A stretch of DNA of 12,483 bases from an uncultured bacterium (GTDB taxonomy: Bacteria > Bacillota > Clostridia > Christensenellales > QALW01), in assembly GCA_905214315.1 (NCBI GenBank), contig CAJMLN010000048.1:1-12483 (forward strand), given 5' to 3'. This document shows, in pieces, positions 7,128-12,483 of this stretch. The notes under the pieces are model-generated. The model did no database searches, was not told where the DNA came from, and saw nothing but the letters and a program-made list of their open reading frames with translations. The position numbers and the translations under genes were made by a program. Positions within the stretch are counted from its first letter, which is position 1, and each line of letters begins with the position of its first letter.

Positions 7128-8200
7128 GAAAGCTATGCGCGCTGTTACTGTTGCTGATGTGTTTTACGGGCTGCAAGCAGACGCCGGAGGAGCCGGCGGT
7201 TACGCCAACTGCAGGGCAGACAGAAACTTCTTGTGCGACGGAATCTTTCGTTTCCGCCGAGGAAAAAGCGTTGCTGTATGCACAGCTGAACGAGTTGATC
7301 GATACTATTCCTACCGAGCCTATGGATATCTCCGAGTTTCCGAAAAAGGTTTTGGTAAAAGCAAAAGAAGGCGCGGAAATTTATCGTTATGAAACAATGA
7401 GCGGGTTTACTCCAATTAATCTTAAAAATCTATTTGCTGCTTATGAATGTCGCCAAGGAATTTATAAATTAATAAGTTGCAATGTTTATGATGGTTTTGA
7501 GCTTGGGATGGATCCGGAGGAGAGCCTCTGTTTTATCGGGTACGGTTACACAAAAGATTTTGAAATAGTAGAAGACCCGGTTGATTTTTATAAATATCAT
7601 GAGGATTTTAAAAAGCATACCTATACGATCGGCGAAAAGACCTTTGAACAGGCATTTTTAATGGAAACGAAATTAATTCTGCGCAACGGATCTTATATCC
7701 GCTGCGTCCAGTACCGTAAAAATGAAAAAGAGGGCGGATCGGGACTGTTCTATTATGCGGCAGACGGAAGCTTGATTTCCACCCTTCCCAATCATATTGG
7801 CACCTCATTTTTGATGAATTATTGCGTGCAAACGGATATGAACCGCGACGGGCTGCCGGATTTGATTTTGCTGGCGTGCGGATATACCCTGGAGCCGCGG
7901 GAGGGATACGACAATCCGTTTCTTTCGGGAGATAAGGTGTTTGAGGTAAACCAGATGGAACAGCTGGAAAAGCTGCGGACAGAAGAAGGCGTTGAGACAT
8001 ATTTGGCAAGCGAGGCGCGGGGAGGCGTCAGCTGCGTGTTGCTTTCCGACGCGGCGGACGGAACCTACTCCTATTATAATTCCGATAGGATCCTGCCGAT
8101 AAGTACCTTTGCAAGAGGCTATGTGCCGTTTGTCAGTGAGGTAAACAAAGTTACGGCGGAGCTGTTTGAGGGAGCAGGCAAAGGGTTTTTGTTACCCTGA
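7124..8200 (+). CDS. Lipoprotein of unknown function
   Basis: I do not recognise the family of this 358-residue product. It begins with a lipoprotein signal: two basic residues, a leucine-rich stretch and FTGC, with C17 as the lipidation site, then a Thr/Pro/Glu-rich linker to about residue 40. The rest looks like a soluble extracytoplasmic domain with many aromatic beta-like stretches. DMNRDGLPD (238-246) fits a DxNxDGxxD calcium-binding loop as in FG-GAP/dockerin-type repeats. Its ATG overlaps the muramidase stop (ATGA), so the two are translationally coupled. A terminator follows 11 bases after its stop. Base use is uneven: the middle (about 7380-7650) is AT-rich like the preceding gene and the last third is GC-richer. 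Anchored on the membrane, it could partner or restrain the secreted enzyme; nothing in the sequence proves this. Confidence 0.75.
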   Translation: MRKLCALLLLLMCFTGCKQTPEEPAVTPTAGQTETSCATESFVSAEEKALLYAQLNELIDTIPTEPMDISEFPKKVLVKAKEGAEIYRYETMSGFTPINLKNLFAAYECRQGIYKLISCNVYDGFELGMDPEESLCFIGYGYTKDFEIVEDPVDFYKYHEDFKKHTYTIGEKTFEQAFLMETKLILRNGSYIRCVQYRKNEKEGGSGLFYYAADGSLISTLPNHIGTSFLMNYCVQTDMNRDGLPDLILLACGYTLEPREGYDNPFLSGDKVFEVNQMEQLEKLRTEEGVETYLASEARGGVSCVLLSDAADGTYSYYNSDRILPISTFARGYVPFVSEVNKVTAELFEGAGKGFLLP

Positions 8201-8211
8201 AATACAAAACA

Positions 8212-8243
8212 AACCCGGCGGCAATTCTGCTGCCGGGTTTTCT
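8212..8243 (+). terminator. Terminator of the muramidase-lipoprotein operon
   Basis: Arms 8212-8223 and 8228-8239 pair over 12 positions with one G-U, around an ATTC loop; a TTTTCT tail follows. It lies immediately after the lipoprotein stop at 8200. Confidence 0.8.
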
Positions 8244-8251
8244 GTAAAAAG

Positions 8252-8383
8252 CCGCGGATAATCCCGCTTCCTGCGTACTGCGCGGACAACGAAGAAGACG
8301 TGCGCCGGTGCCTGGACGGCGGGGGCACCTTTATTACCGCCAATGATCCGGAACCGCCGATGCGTGTTTTAGGGCGGAAATAA
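8252..8383 (+). pseudogene. C-terminal remnant, probably glycerophosphodiester phosphodiesterase
   Basis: In frame with the TAA at 8381 the plus strand reads about 43 residues, including CADNEEDVRRCLDGGGTFI and then TANDPEP. This is the style of the last beta-alpha unit of glycerophosphodiester phosphodiesterases (acidic residues, R-R-C-hydrophobic, glycine turn, then ITxxxPE). There is no start codon or ribosome site, and the frame runs back into the preceding terminator, so the rest of the gene (normally ~240 residues) is gone. A normal terminator follows at 8400. The family call rests on a short stretch; that it is a decayed coding end is better supported than its name. Confidence 0.45.
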
Positions 8384-8399
8384 ACGCAATTTTGCACAC

Positions 8400-8431
8400 A
8401 AAAACGGCAGGGCGCAGGCCTGCCGTTTTTT
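8400..8431. terminator. Bidirectional terminator between convergent units
   Basis: AAAAACGGCAGG and CCTGCCGTTTTT form a 12-bp stem around a seven-base loop, with a T-run on both strands. It can end the minus-strand permease gene (stop at 8456) and also served the degraded plus-strand gene ending at 8383. Confidence 0.85.
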
Positions 8432-8455
8432 AGGAAAAAGCTTTTTGTGCAATCC

Positions 8456-9400
8456 TTAAACCAGCACCTCCAGCAGGGCGTAGAGCAGGGGAATTGTGAC
8501 CACGCACAGGGTGTGGGAAATCATGGCCATGGAGGCGCCGGTGGAGGTGTCGCCGCCGTAGGCCGCGGGAAAGACCACGGTGTTGAGCCCCAGCGGCGTG
8601 CCAAAGGCAAAAAGCGTAAGCACCAGTACGAGCTTATCGGCCCTTAAAAGCAGAAGGAAGCCGATAAAAAGCATGGGCAGCACTACCAGGCGCAGCAGGG
8701 TGGCTAGATAGATTTTTTTGTTTTTCAGCAGACTGAAAAAATCATAGCTGCCTACTACAAGGCCGGTAAGAATCATGGCAAGGGGCCCCATGCAGGCTGA
8801 ACAGCTGCTGATGGTCGTACGGATGAAGCCCGGTATCTGCTCGGAAAGTCCGCTCAGGCCCAGCACGGCGCCCAGCAGAATGGAGAGAAAAATAGGATTG
8901 CAGAGGTTTTTCAGGAAGCTCTGCTTTTTTTCTCCCCGGGGAATCAAGGTCATAATGCCCCAGGTATAAACGGCCAGGTTCAGCGGCAGAATGTAAAGCA
9001 TATACTGGTACAGCATTTCTTCCCCCAAAATGGCCGGCACGATAGCGTTGCCCATAAAAGAAAAATTGGCAAAGGAGAGCGCGTATCGGTAAATGCTGCG
9101 CTGATAGGCCTCTTTGGCAAAAAGACGCGAAAGCGGAAAGGCAAGGGCAATGGCCGCTGCCAGCACCAGCGTGCAGTATAGAATCAGCGGATACTGTTGG
9201 CTGATGGAGGCCACGGTACAGTACTGCATAAAGGTATTGAGAATCAGCGCGGGCACAAAAAAATAGTTCTCCAGTTTGGAGAGCACCTCGGCCGCGTTTT
9301 CGGGTACAAGATTTTTTTTTCTGGCTATAAAGCCCAGAGCCATGCATAAAAACATGACCAGCATCGGCGTAAGCGTCGCCCGGAAGGTTTCCTGCATCAT
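8456..9400 (-). CDS. AEC-family transporter (auxin efflux carrier type)
   Basis: The 314-residue product has about ten hydrophobic segments in two halves with a short charged middle loop (RGEKKQSF). The family marks include an N-terminal LGFIARKKNLVP...LSKLENYFFVPALIL stretch, FANFSFMGNAIVPAI in the first half, and FGTPLGLNTVVFPAAYGGD-A near the end. AEC carriers move organic anions and amino-acid-like compounds across the inner membrane; direction and substrate cannot be read here. Three ATGs cluster at the start. I choose 9400 because AAAGGA (9413-9408) stands seven bases ahead, while the ATG at 9406 is too close; 9397 is also possible. It is divergent from the metY-cysK-nifS operon, so a link to sulfur amino acids is conceivable but unproved. 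Confidence 0.85.
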   Translation of the reverse strand: MMQETFRATLTPMLVMFLCMALGFIARKKNLVPENAAEVLSKLENYFFVPALILNTFMQYCTVASISQQYPLILYCTLVLAAAIALAFPLSRLFAKEAYQRSIYRYALSFANFSFMGNAIVPAILGEEMLYQYMLYILPLNLAVYTWGIMTLIPRGEKKQSFLKNLCNPIFLSILLGAVLGLSGLSEQIPGFIRTTISSCSACMGPLAMILTGLVVGSYDFFSLLKNKKIYLATLLRLVVLPMLFIGFLLLLRADKLVLVLTLFAFGTPLGLNTVVFPAAYGGDTSTGASMAMISHTLCVVTIPLLYALLEVLV

Positions 9401-9427
9401 GCACATTTCCTTTCTGTTTCGGCCCTT

Positions 9428-9456
9428 ATTCTACTGCACTTAGCTGAGTTTGGCAA
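9428..9456 (-). promoter_or_regulatory. Sigma-A promoter of the AEC transporter
   Basis: On the minus strand TTGCCA (9456-9451), a 17-base spacer and TAGAAT (9433-9428) make a good promoter about 28 bases upstream of the chosen start. No operator repeats of the kind seen at 9531-9597 are found in it. Confidence 0.65.
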
Positions 9457-9530
9457 GGACAAAATGTGAATTCCTGATACTGGCAGTGAATGGATGCAGA
9501 AGGTTTTTTAAAAGTTTGAAAAAAAACGAT

Positions 9531-9597
9531 AAACCTATTGACAAAGTATGTTGATAGGTTTATAATCATATCAACCTATCAGAAAGGTGTGTTGATA
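9531..9597. promoter_or_regulatory. Operator repeat cluster upstream of metY
   Basis: Copies of one motif crowd the promoter: AAACCTATTGACA (9531-9543, containing the -35 box), its inverted partner TGTTGATAGGTTT (9549-9561, touching the -10 box), TCAACCTATC (9571-9580, over the start site) and a partial TGTTGATA (9590-9597). GATAGGTT (9553-9560) and AACCTATC (9573-9580) are exact inverted repeats flanking the -10. This is the layout of a repressor site set. Cysteine and Fe-S operons in Bacillota are often governed by Rrf2-family regulators (CymR, IscR types), which would fit, but the regulator is not in the window. Confidence 0.7.
9538..9566 (+). promoter_or_regulatory. Sigma-A promoter of the metY-cysK-nifS operon
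   Basis: A consensus TTGACA (9538-9543), a 17-base spacer and a consensus TATAAT (9561-9566) give a promoter that should be very strong unless repressed, in keeping with the operator repeats laid over it. The start is expected near 9573. Confidence 0.88.
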
Positions 9598-9663
9598 ATG
9601 AAAAAGGACGCTGTGTATTTTTCAAAATGGCTAAGCGGACGAATGTGCCGTTACGGTGTATGA
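9598..9663 (+). CDS. Possible 21-residue leader peptide
   Basis: An ATG at 9598, just downstream of the promoter with AAAGG about ten bases before it, opens a 21-codon frame. The product begins MKKDAVYFSKWLSGR and ends with a stretch containing Met, Cys, Arg and Tyr (MCRYGV). It ends 39 bases before metY. A single cysteine next to a methionine near the end in a sulfur operon leader is suggestive of a regulatory peptide, but I see no terminator hairpin after it, so classical attenuation is not supported. It may instead be a chance frame or the relic of a gene. Confidence 0.3.
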   Translation: MKKDAVYFSKWLSGRMCRYGV

Positions 9664-9702
9664 AAATAGAAAGAGGAGATCAAAAGGAAAGGAATAAAGA
9701 TT

Positions 9703-10986
9703 ATGAAAAAATATCGTTTTGAAACCCTGCAGCTTCATGCCGGGCAGGAACAGCCTGATCCTGCGACGGATGCCCGTGCGGTACCGATTTATCAAACCGC
9801 TTCGTATGTATTTAAAAACTGTGCGCATGCGGCAGCCCGGTTTTCCCTTGCTGATGCCGGGAATATTTACGGGCGGCTTACCAATTCTACGGTGGAAGCT
9901 TTTGAGCAGCGCATGGCGGCGCTGGAAGGCGGCGCAGCGGCAATTGGCGTTGCCTCGGGCGCGGCGGCGATCACTTATACTTTTTTAAATTTAGCCTGCG
10001 CTGGGGATAATATTGTTTCAGCACGTACCATTTATGGCGGAACCTATAATCTTTTGGCACATACGCTTCCGCAGTACGGCATTACCGCTAAATTTGTAGA
10101 TACGGATGAAGCGGATGCCTTTGAAGAGGCTATTGACGCGCGGACAAAGGCCGTTTTTATTGAAACTATCGGTAATCCTAACGCTGCGCTGATTGATATC
10201 GAAGCAGCCGCTGCGGCTGCACACCGGCACAAAATTCCGCTGGTGGTGGATTCCACGTTTGCTACGCCGTACCTGATCCGTCCCTTTGAATACGGTGCGG
10301 ATATCGTAGTACATTCGGCCACCAAATTTATCGGCGGACACGGTACGGCCATCGGCGGGGTGATTATAGACGGCGGAAATTTTAATTGGGAGGAAAGCGG
10401 GAAATTTCCTTCTATTACCGAACCGAATCCCAGCTATCATGGCATAAGCTTTACTAAAGCGGCAGGCCGGGCGGCGTTTGTTACCAAAATACGCGCGATT
10501 CTTCTGCGGGATACCGGGGCCACGCTTGCTCCGCTGCATGCGTTTTTATTTCTTCAGGGGCTGGAGACGCTTTCGCTGCGTGTGGAGCGTCATGTGGAAA
10601 ATGCCCTGAAGGTAGTAAAATATCTCTCAAAGCATCCATTGGTGGAAAAGGTCAATCACCCGTCGCTGCCGGAGCATCCGCACCATGCGCTGTATCAAAA
10701 ATATTTTCCAAAAGGCGGCGCTTCCATTTTTACTTTTGAAATCAAAGGCGGCGCGGAGGAGGCAAAGAAATTTATAGATGAACTGAAAATTTTTTCGCTG
10801 CTGGCTAATGTAGCGGATGTAAAATCCCTTGTAATCCATCCGGCGTCTACGACGCATTCCCAGCTTTCTGAAGCAGAGCTGCTTGAACAGGGGATAAGGC
10901 CCAATACCATAAGGCTTTCTATTGGTACGGAGCATATTGATGATATTATAGAAGATCTTGAACAGGCGTTTTGCGCGATTCAGTAA
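9703..10986 (+). CDS. metY: O-acetylhomoserine aminocarboxypropyltransferase
   Basis: The 427-residue PLP enzyme joins O-acetylhomoserine with sulfide to give homocysteine; many relatives also act on O-acetylserine. It belongs to the Cys/Met-metabolism (gamma family) fold and has the usual length. Visible marks: FETLQLHAGQEQPDPATDARAVPIYQT at the start, YGRLTNST (56-63) binding the cofactor phosphate of the partner subunit, SGAAA (85-89), VVDSTFATPY (181-190) with D183 for the pyridine nitrogen, and SATKFIGGHG (205-214) with K208 as the Schiff-base lysine. The long insertion after that lysine separates MetY from MetB/MetC-type enzymes. AAAGGA lies nine bases before the start. It heads an operon with cysK, ten bases downstream, and is probably repressed through the repeats at 9531-9597 when sulfur is plentiful. 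Confidence 0.9.
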   Translation: MKKYRFETLQLHAGQEQPDPATDARAVPIYQTASYVFKNCAHAAARFSLADAGNIYGRLTNSTVEAFEQRMAALEGGAAAIGVASGAAAITYTFLNLACAGDNIVSARTIYGGTYNLLAHTLPQYGITAKFVDTDEADAFEEAIDARTKAVFIETIGNPNAALIDIEAAAAAAHRHKIPLVVDSTFATPYLIRPFEYGADIVVHSATKFIGGHGTAIGGVIIDGGNFNWEESGKFPSITEPNPSYHGISFTKAAGRAAFVTKIRAILLRDTGATLAPLHAFLFLQGLETLSLRVERHVENALKVVKYLSKHPLVEKVNHPSLPEHPHHALYQKYFPKGGASIFTFEIKGGAEEAKKFIDELKIFSLLANVADVKSLVIHPASTTHSQLSEAELLEQGIRPNTIRLSIGTEHIDDIIEDLEQAFCAIQ

Positions 10987-10996
10987 GGAGGACAAT

Positions 10997-11932
10997 ATGA
11001 CAAAAATCTACACTTCAGCCGACCAGCTTGTGGGGAAAACTCCGCTTTTAGAGCTTACACACATTGAAAACAAATATAATATCCCGGCCAGAATCCTTGC
11101 CAAGCTTGAATATTTCAATCCCGCCGGTTCCGTAAAGGACCGCATCGCCAAAGCGATGATAGAGGATGCCGAGCAAAAGGGACTGCTGGGGCCGGATTCG
11201 GTTATTATTGAGCCTACCTCGGGCAATACGGGCATTGGCCTTGCCGCGGTTGCCGCGGCGAAGGGATACCGGTGCATCATCGTAATGCCGGAGACGATGT
11301 CCAAGGAGCGGCGCGCCGCTGTAAAGGCCTACGGAGGCGAGCTGGTGCTTACTGAGGGGGCCAAGGGAATGAAAGGCGCTATTGCGAAGGCCCATGAGCT
11401 GGCCGCCGCGACGCCCGGCAGTTTTATTCCCGGACAGTTTACCAATCCTGTAAATCCGCAGACGCACTACAAAACGACCGGTCCTGAGATTTGGGAGGAC
11501 ACGGACGGCGGGGTGGATGTGTTTGTTGCCGGTGTAGGCACGGGCGGAACGCTTTCAGGCGTGGGGGAATATCTGAAAAGCAAGAACCCCGCAATCAAGG
11601 TAGTTGCTGTAGAGCCTGAGGATTCTCCTGTGCTTTCCGCCGGAAGAGCCGGCGCCCATAAAATACAGGGTATCGGCGCGGGATTCGTTCCTGATACTCT
11701 TAACACCACGGTTTATGATGAGATTATAACGATATCAAACGAGGAAGCTTTTGAAGGTGCCCGTGCCGTAGGTTCTGAGGAAGGCGTATTGGTGGGAATC
11801 AGTTCCGGCGCGGCGCTGCGTGCGGCCATAACGCTTGCAAAGCGCTCTGAAAATAAGGGGAAAACCATTGTCGTGCTTTTTCCTGATACCGGCGACAGAT
11901 ATTTTTCCGCCGGTCTGTTTCCGGAGGAGTGA
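10997..11932 (+). CDS. cysK: Cysteine synthase (O-acetylserine sulfhydrylase)
   Basis: This 311-residue PLP enzyme makes cysteine from O-acetylserine and sulfide. The family features are complete: GKTPLLEL (13-20), NPAGSVKDRIA (41-51) with K47 as the Schiff-base lysine, EPTSGNTGIGLA (72-83) binding substrate, GTGGT (181-185) for the cofactor phosphate, VEPEDS, and GISSGAA (267-273) with the serine near the pyridine nitrogen. I start at 10997, five bases after a strong AAGGAGG, and not at the in-frame ATG at 10958, which lies inside metY. CysK and CysM types are not safely separated by eye; length and motifs favour CysK. It sits between metY and the desulfurase gene, with only three bases to the latter. 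Confidence 0.93.
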   Translation: MTKIYTSADQLVGKTPLLELTHIENKYNIPARILAKLEYFNPAGSVKDRIAKAMIEDAEQKGLLGPDSVIIEPTSGNTGIGLAAVAAAKGYRCIIVMPETMSKERRAAVKAYGGELVLTEGAKGMKGAIAKAHELAAATPGSFIPGQFTNPVNPQTHYKTTGPEIWEDTDGGVDVFVAGVGTGGTLSGVGEYLKSKNPAIKVVAVEPEDSPVLSAGRAGAHKIQGIGAGFVPDTLNTTVYDEIITISNEEAFEGARAVGSEEGVLVGISSGAALRAAITLAKRSENKGKTIVVLFPDTGDRYFSAGLFPEE

Positions 11933-11935
11933 AAG

Positions 11936-12483
11936 ATGTTTGTTTATGCGGATCATGCGGCGACGACAAAGCTGAGTAAAGCGGCGCTGCAGGCGATGCT
12001 GCCGTATTTGCAGGAGGAATACGGCAATCCTTCGGGCCTGTATCTTTTAGGGCAGCGAGCCGCCGAAGGGGTGGAGCGGGCGCGCGGCGAGATTGCACAG
12101 TGCCTGGGCTGCCGCAGTGAGGAAATCTTTTTTACCTCCGGCGGGAGCGAAGCGGATAATCAAGCCATCCTTTCCGCGGCGGAAATGGGAGCCAAGCGGG
12201 GAAAACGGCATATTGTATCGTCGGCATTTGAACACCATGCAGTGCTGAATACGCTAAAGGCGCTGGAACAAAGGGGCTTTTCCATTACTCTTTTGAATGT
12301 TCATGAAAACGGCATTGTGCTGCCTGAGGATGTAGAAAAAGCAATCCGGCCGGATACCTGCCTGGTAACGATTATGTATGCCAATAACGAAATCGGTACC
12401 ATTCAGCCTGTGGGGGAAATCGGGACGGTATGCAGAAAAAAGGGCGTGCCGTTCCATACTGACGCTGTGCAGGCGGCAGGGCA
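11936..12483 (+). CDS. Cysteine desulfurase (NifS/IscS-like), cut by window end
   Basis: The frame opens three bases after the cysK stop with GGAGGAG six bases upstream and runs to the window edge, giving the first 182 of about 380-400 expected residues. The enzyme uses PLP to take sulfur from cysteine for Fe-S clusters or tRNA thiolation. Seen are the N-terminal VYADHAATT (3-11), SGGSEADN (68-75), FEHHAVL (98-104) with H101 in the place of IscS H104, YANNEIGTIQP (148-158), and FHTDAVQAAG (173-182) with D176 and Q179 at the cofactor. The Schiff-base lysine and the catalytic cysteine loop lie beyond the window. NifS, IscS and MnmA-partner types cannot be told apart without that part and the next genes. 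Confidence 0.92.
   Translation, partial: MFVYADHAATTKLSKAALQAMLPYLQEEYGNPSGLYLLGQRAAEGVERARGEIAQCLGCRSEEIFFTSGGSEADNQAILSAAEMGAKRGKRHIVSSAFEHHAVLNTLKALEQRGFSITLLNVHENGIVLPEDVEKAIRPDTCLVTIMYANNEIGTIQPVGEIGTVCRKKGVPFHTDAVQAAG

Noticed and set aside
8742..9404. 220-codon minus-strand frame overlapping the AEC gene
   Set aside because: It is an out-of-frame shadow of the transporter; its product is a Cys/His/Ser-rich string without membrane segments or known motifs.
9508..9530. T-run and A-run inverted repeat before the metY promoter as a terminator
   Set aside because: The arms are A/T homopolymer runs without a GC stem, so no stable hairpin is expected, and no gene ends just upstream.
10018..10539. 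173-codon minus-strand frame and others antisense to metY and cysK
   Set aside because: They oppose unmistakable PLP-enzyme genes and have no ribosome sites or family features.

Overview
The window looks like chromosomal DNA of a Clostridia-type Bacillota (Firmicutes), plausibly gut-associated. The reasons are strong AGGAGG-like ribosome sites, near-consensus sigma-A promoters with 17-bp spacers, U-tract hairpin terminators, a cytoplasmic GH99/WbsX-like sugar protein under an AraC-type regulator, and protein sequences of a clostridial style. No rRNA, tRNA, CRISPR array or insertion sequence was seen. The genus cannot be named from the sequence alone.

Layout. (1) 1-1050: the terminator of an off-window gene, then a minus-strand PnuC-type vitamin/nucleoside permease. 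It has its own promoter and a ~100-nt leader ending in an intrinsic terminator placed just before the ribosome site, so its expression is probably set by attenuation. (2) 1160-4913: a minus-strand two-gene operon (GH99/WbsX-like protein, then an L-arabinose/L-fucose-isomerase-family protein), divergent from a plus-strand AraC-family regulator. A dyad lies over the regulator's promoter in the shared 155-bp gap. This looks like a small sugar-use module whose sugar is unknown. (3) 4914-8385: a visibly AT-richer segment with one strong promoter. It drives a secreted protein with two carbohydrate-binding-like modules and a C-terminal lysozyme-like domain resembling the VgrG3 C-terminus, translationally coupled (ATGA overlap) to an unrecognised lipoprotein. 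Just behind its terminator lies what looks like the severed C-terminus of a glycerophosphodiester phosphodiesterase, suggesting that this cassette replaced older sequence. (4) 8400-9456: a minus-strand AEC-family permease. (5) 9528-12483: a plus-strand sulfur operon, metY-cysK-nifS, the last gene cut by the window end. Its promoter is studded with copies of a CCTATC-AACA-type operator, followed by a 21-codon possible leader peptide.

The sulfur operon is coherent. MetY and CysK fix sulfide into homocysteine and cysteine, and the NifS/IscS-like enzyme mobilises cysteine sulfur for Fe-S clusters or tRNA thiolation. The two most unusual items are the pnuC leader, which matches no riboswitch class I could recognise, and the CBM-muramidase/lipoprotein pair, which could be a secreted wall-lytic effector with a protective or partner lipoprotein. 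The second interpretation is inference.
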